From positions 1 through 64,000 of the forward strand of contig NZ_SMLK01000006.1 of NCBI RefSeq assembly GCF_004681975.1: 64,000 nt of DNA, read 5' to 3'. Numbering within the stretch: the first letter of the stretch is position 1; the number at the start of each line of letters is the position of its first letter. Below are positions 61,522 through 64,000 of the stretch, piece by piece. Under the pieces are notes generated by a model. The model did no database searches, was not told the DNA's origin, and saw only the letters and a program-made list of their open reading frames with translations. The stretch comes from Ramlibacter humi (lineage in GTDB: Bacteria; Pseudomonadota; Gammaproteobacteria; Burkholderiales; Burkholderiaceae_C). A program made the translations under genes and the position numbers.

Positions 61522-62748
61522 TCAGCGCGCCGCGTTGGCCTGCGGCGCGCCGGCCGCTTCGTCGTCCACCGCCTTCTGCACCGCGCGGTAGAACGCATCG
61601 CGCGCTTCGCTGGCTACCTTGTCGGTCGCGCCGCCGCCCCAGTCGGCGTTGACGGCCACCACCAGCTTGCGCTTCGGGTCGACGAAGATGCCCTGGCCGA
61701 AGATGCCGCGCGCCGAATAGCTGCCGTCGTCGAAGGTCCACCACTGGTAGCCGTAGCCCAGGTTGGGCCGGCCGGTGGGCACGCGCGTGGTGGTGGCTTC
61801 CGCCAGCCAGCCGTCGGGCACGATGCTCTGGCCGTTGGCGCGGGCGCCGTTCAGCAGGAACACGCCCATGCGCGCGTAGTCGCGCGACGCGGCCTGGATG
61901 CAGCAGCCACTGATCTCCTGGCCGGTCTTCGACAGGATCCACGTCGCCTGCTGCTCCATGCCCGCGGGCTGCCACACCTTCTCGGCCAGGTAGTCGGCCA
62001 GCGGCTTCTTCACCGCGTTGCCCACCAGGATGCCCACCAGGTTGGTCTCGCCCGTGCTGTAGTGCCAGCGCGTGCCGGCCGGCACTTCGCGCGGCAGCTG
62101 GCGCAGGTAGCTGACGATGGCGGGCACGCCCGCTTCGGGCTTGTGGTTGTTGAACTTGGCGACGTCGGAATTGGGGTCGCCGTAGTTCTCGTTCCAGCGC
62201 ACGCCCGAGGTCATGGTGAGCAGCTGCCGCACGCTGACGTCGTCGTACGCCGAGCCTTTCATCTGCGGGATGTAGGTGCTGACCTTGTCGTCCATGCTCT
62301 TGATGTAGCCGTCCTTCAGCGCGGCGCCCACCAGCGTGGACGTGAACGACTTGGCGACCGAGAAACTGGTCCAGCGGCCGTCGGGGCCGAAGCCCAGGCC
62401 ATAGCGTTCCAGCCGCAGCTTGCCGTCTTGCACGATCAGCACGGCGGCGCTGCGCTGGCCGGCCATGAACTGGTCGACGTCCACCGGCAGCTTCAGCGGC
62501 GGCCCCGGCGGCAATGGCATCGGGTTCGTGCTGGCGGGGATGACGTGCCACTTGGCCAGCAGCGAAATGCGGTCGAGCGCGCGGAAAGCGGCGTCGCGCT
62601 GCGACTGGTTCCAGAACAGCAGGTCGCGGTTGGTCGGCACCGTGGCCAGCAGGCCGCGCGTCTCCTTGTCCAGGCTGAACCAGCCGGCCGCGCCGGCCAC
62701 CACCAGCACGCCCACCACGCCCAACGCGATCTTCCCCAGCTTCTTCAT
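61522..62748 (-). CDS. Serine hydrolase, beta-lactamase (class C) family
   Basis: This is a 408-residue protein of the beta-lactamase/DD-peptidase/esterase family. It has an N-terminal membrane anchor or signal (KIALGVVGVLVVAGAAGW). The active-site SxxK is in FSVAKSFTSTL, followed by the YxN-like RWHYSTGETN. The KTG-type third motif is not obvious; a HxG-like or GYGYQWW region occupies that place. GAGGAGACGAC precedes the ATG. Members include esterases as well as lactamases, so I do not claim antibiotic resistance. It is cotranscribed with the fusion transporter gene. Confidence 0.85.
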   Translation of the reverse strand: MKKLGKIALGVVGVLVVAGAAGWFSLDKETRGLLATVPTNRDLLFWNQSQRDAAFRALDRISLLAKWHVIPASTNPMPLPPGPPLKLPVDVDQFMAGQRSAAVLIVQDGKLRLERYGLGFGPDGRWTSFSVAKSFTSTLVGAALKDGYIKSMDDKVSTYIPQMKGSAYDDVSVRQLLTMTSGVRWNENYGDPNSDVAKFNNHKPEAGVPAIVSYLRQLPREVPAGTRWHYSTGETNLVGILVGNAVKKPLADYLAEKVWQPAGMEQQATWILSKTGQEISGCCIQAASRDYARMGVFLLNGARANGQSIVPDGWLAEATTTRVPTGRPNLGYGYQWWTFDDGSYSARGIFGQGIFVDPKRKLVVAVNADWGGGATDKVASEARDAFYRAVQKAVDDEAAGAPQANAAR

Positions 62749-62791
62749 GTCGTCTCCTCGAAGCGGGAGACGATACACGCATCCCCGCGCC

Positions 62792-62875
62792 ATTCCCGCG
62801 GCGGCGGGAATCCATGGCTTCCACAGGGAAGGCGCAAACGGCAGCCATGGATTCCCGCCTTCGCGGGATGACGGG
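62792..62875. repeat. Palindromic intergenic repeat, complete copy
   Basis: Perfect 17-base arms GGCGGGAATCCATGGCT (62803-62819) and AGCCATGGATTCCCGCC (62843-62859) face each other across 23 bases. The outer parts (ATTCCCGCG and CGCGGGATGACGGGT) extend the fold. This is the best-preserved copy of the repeat family seen at 53405 and 57397. It lies between two leftward genes, just downstream of the propeller protein gene, and may terminate that transcript. Confidence 0.82.
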
Positions 62876-62898
62876 TCAGGGGGACGTCAGCTCGCAGC

Positions 62899-64000
62899 TC
62901 AGCTGCACGACGCCACCGCCCACAGCGACGGTGTCCACTCCGGCGGGCTGTTCTCGTTCCACACCGTGGCCGATGCCTGCGTCGCGACGTACAGCGTGCC
63001 GTTGCGCGTCACGCGCGCGCCGGGCAGGTAGTGCGTCGTGCCGCTCCAGGCCGGCGCGCTGCACGACGGTGCAGGTGCGGGCGTCGGCGCAGGCGTGGGG
63101 GCCGGCGTCGGTGCGGGCGTGGGAGCCGGGGTCGGCGCCGGTGTGGGCGAGGGAGAAGGCGCCGGCGTCGGCGCGGGTGCAGGCGCGCTGCACGCCGTCA
63201 CCGCCCACAGCGAAGGCGTCCACTCCGGCGGGCTGTTCACATTCCAGGCGTTGGCCGACGCGGCCGTCGCCACGTACATGACGCCGTTGCGCATCACGCG
63301 GTCGCCGGGCAGGTAGCGCGTCGTGCCGTTCCACGTGGGTGCGGCGCAGGGCGCGGGCGCCGGGGTCGGTGCGGGCGTCGGCGCCGGCGTGGGCGCGGGA
63401 GAAGGTGCTGGCGCCGGGGTCGGCGAAGGCGCGGGCGTCGGCGCCGGCGCGCCGGTCCTCGCGGTGTACAGGTGCCCGGCCGTGCCGGTGTTGAACGCGC
63501 CGGCCGCCACGGCCCAGCGGTCGCCGCCGGAAGACACGGTGATCGTGCGCCACTCGGTGTCGCCCGCCGGCATGGGCAGCGTCACGAAGCTGGCGCCGCT
63601 GTCGTTGGAGTACAGCACCCGCCCCGCCGACGAGCCGCTGGTGGACATGGTCACACCGATCACCGAGCCATCCGCGCTCATCGCGATGCCGGTGTAGTCG
63701 CCGACGACCGGGTAGCCGCGCGACCAGCTGGCGCCGTAGTCGTGCGAGACGTAGATGCCGGTGCCCGGCCCGCCGCCGAAGCTGTTGCCCGCCATCGCCA
63801 CCGCATGGCCATCGGCGGACACTTTCACGCGGTACCAGTGCTCGCCCTGTGGCGCGGGCGAGTAGTTCACCGCCGACCAGCTGGCGCCGTAGTCGAGCGA
63901 GCGGTACACCTCGCCGTTGTGCGACACGGCCACCAGCACGCGGCCGTCCTGCGAGCCGTCGATCCAGCGCCACCAGCGCTGCTGCGGCGCGTCGGGCAGC
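62899..64000 (-). CDS. Secreted propeller protein with two carbohydrate-binding-type repeats (5'-truncated by window)
   Basis: The frame is open to the window edge, so the N terminus is missing. The visible part begins with Asp-box/BNR repeats typical of sialidase-type propellers: SLDYGASWSAV, SHDYGASWSRG and SNDSGASFVTL. Then come two 54-residue modules (63187-63348 and 62902-63063) of near-identical sequence, each with W(N/S)GTT, YLPG, RNG and NSPPEWTPSLWAV, resembling chitin-binding ChtBD3/CBM5-12 domains. Pro-Ala-Thr linkers of six-base repeats separate them. Each module has a cysteine at both ends. Likely secreted and polysaccharide binding. Substrate unknown. Confidence 0.82.
   Translation of the reverse strand, partial: LPDAPQQRWWRWIDGSQDGRVLVAVSHNGEVYRSLDYGASWSAVNYSPAPQGEHWYRVKVSADGHAVAMAGNSFGGGPGTGIYVSHDYGASWSRGYPVVGDYTGIAMSADGSVIGVTMSTSGSSAGRVLYSNDSGASFVTLPMPAGDTEWRTITVSSGGDRWAVAAGAFNTGTAGHLYTARTGAPAPTPAPSPTPAPAPSPAPTPAPTPAPTPAPAPCAAPTWNGTTRYLPGDRVMRNGVMYVATAASANAWNVNSPPEWTPSLWAVTACSAPAPAPTPAPSPSPTPAPTPAPTPAPTPAPTPAPTPAPAPSCSAPAWSGTTHYLPGARVTRNGTLYVATQASATVWNENSPPEWTPSLWAVASCS
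63064..63186. repeat. Hexanucleotide-type repeat encoding Pro-Ala-Thr linker
   Basis: The segment encodes about 40 residues of PAPTPAPTP-type linker between the two carbohydrate-binding modules. At DNA level it is a run of imperfect units such as GGCGTCGGTGCG and GGTGTGGG-like variants. Similar repeats precede the first module (about 63349-63460). Slipped-strand changes in linker length are plausible. Confidence 0.7.

Noticed and set aside
61522-62748. Assignment of the serine hydrolase as an AmpC-type beta-lactamase
   Set aside because: SxxK and a Tyr motif are present but the KTG motif is not clear, and related proteins are mostly esterases or peptidases.
62902-63460. Possible CRISPR-like array in the repetitive region near the right end
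   Set aside because: The repeats are coding-phase, imperfect units encoding Pro-Ala-Thr linkers. There are no uniform spacers and no cas genes.

Overview
The window is a GC-rich stretch of bacterial chromosome. Tripartite tricarboxylate (Tct/Bug) transport genes, a complete soxCDYZAXB thiosulfate-oxidation cluster, a betaproteobacterial-style hut operon and several palindromic intergenic repeats all point to Burkholderiales, most likely Comamonadaceae (Ramlibacter/Variovorax-like). That placement is inference from gene content, because there is no rRNA in the window. I saw no tRNA, rRNA, CRISPR array, insertion sequence or prophage gene. Coding density is high, many adjacent genes overlap by four bases (ATGA or GTGA), and most gene ends are tight.

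Layout. 0.2-9 kb: a branched-chain-type solute-binding protein; a polar amino acid ABC transporter with two permeases and a binding protein but no ATPase; a secreted YbhB-like protein; a large GT-C-like membrane protein; a MATE exporter. 9-14 kb: tctA and tctB behind a TctDE-like two-component system, with a strong terminator after tctA and no tctC. 14-17 kb: a deacylase-type metallopeptidase, then an arsenic operon arsR-arsI-arsC-aquaporin with no ArsB/Acr3 pump. 17-22.6 kb: a GNAT enzyme, an SGNH lipoprotein, and a set made of a membrane protein, a DUF899 thioredoxin-like protein, a beta-propeller and an HTH regulator.

22.6-33.2 kb is the histidine utilization locus. hutC-hutD-hutI-hutG-hutF run leftward and hutU-hutH rightward from a short intergenic region holding two copies of a palindrome, one in front of each side. 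Together they encode histidine to glutamate by the HutF/HutG (formylglutamate) route. A NitT/TauT-type ABC importer follows hutH, with a large palindromic repeat between its binding-protein and permease genes. 33.2-38.6 kb: two low-complexity secreted proteins (Lys/Ala-rich and Gly-rich), TraX, a DHA2-type MFS exporter, an SGNH protein and a small membrane protein.

38.6-49.3 kb is the sulfur oxidation region: a YeeE/TsuA-type sulfur importer, DsrE-like protein, ArsR-family (SoxR/BigR-like) sensor, metallo-beta-lactamase-fold hydrolase, thiol-redox protein, then soxC, D, Y, Z, A, X and B, and a DUF3237 gene. A perfect 8-bp inverted repeat in front of soxC is a good candidate operator. 49.3-59 kb: a flavin monooxygenase/acyl-CoA dehydrogenase operon, DUF192 and other small genes, an FMN-reductase-like protein, a lone receiver-domain protein, a Bug protein, an MFS transporter and an acyl-CoA ligase. 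59-64 kb: a 19-cysteine copper-storage-like protein overlapping a small unknown gene, a binding-protein/permease fusion of the osmoprotectant family, a serine hydrolase, and the 3' part of a secreted propeller protein with two carbohydrate-binding-type repeats, cut by the window edge.
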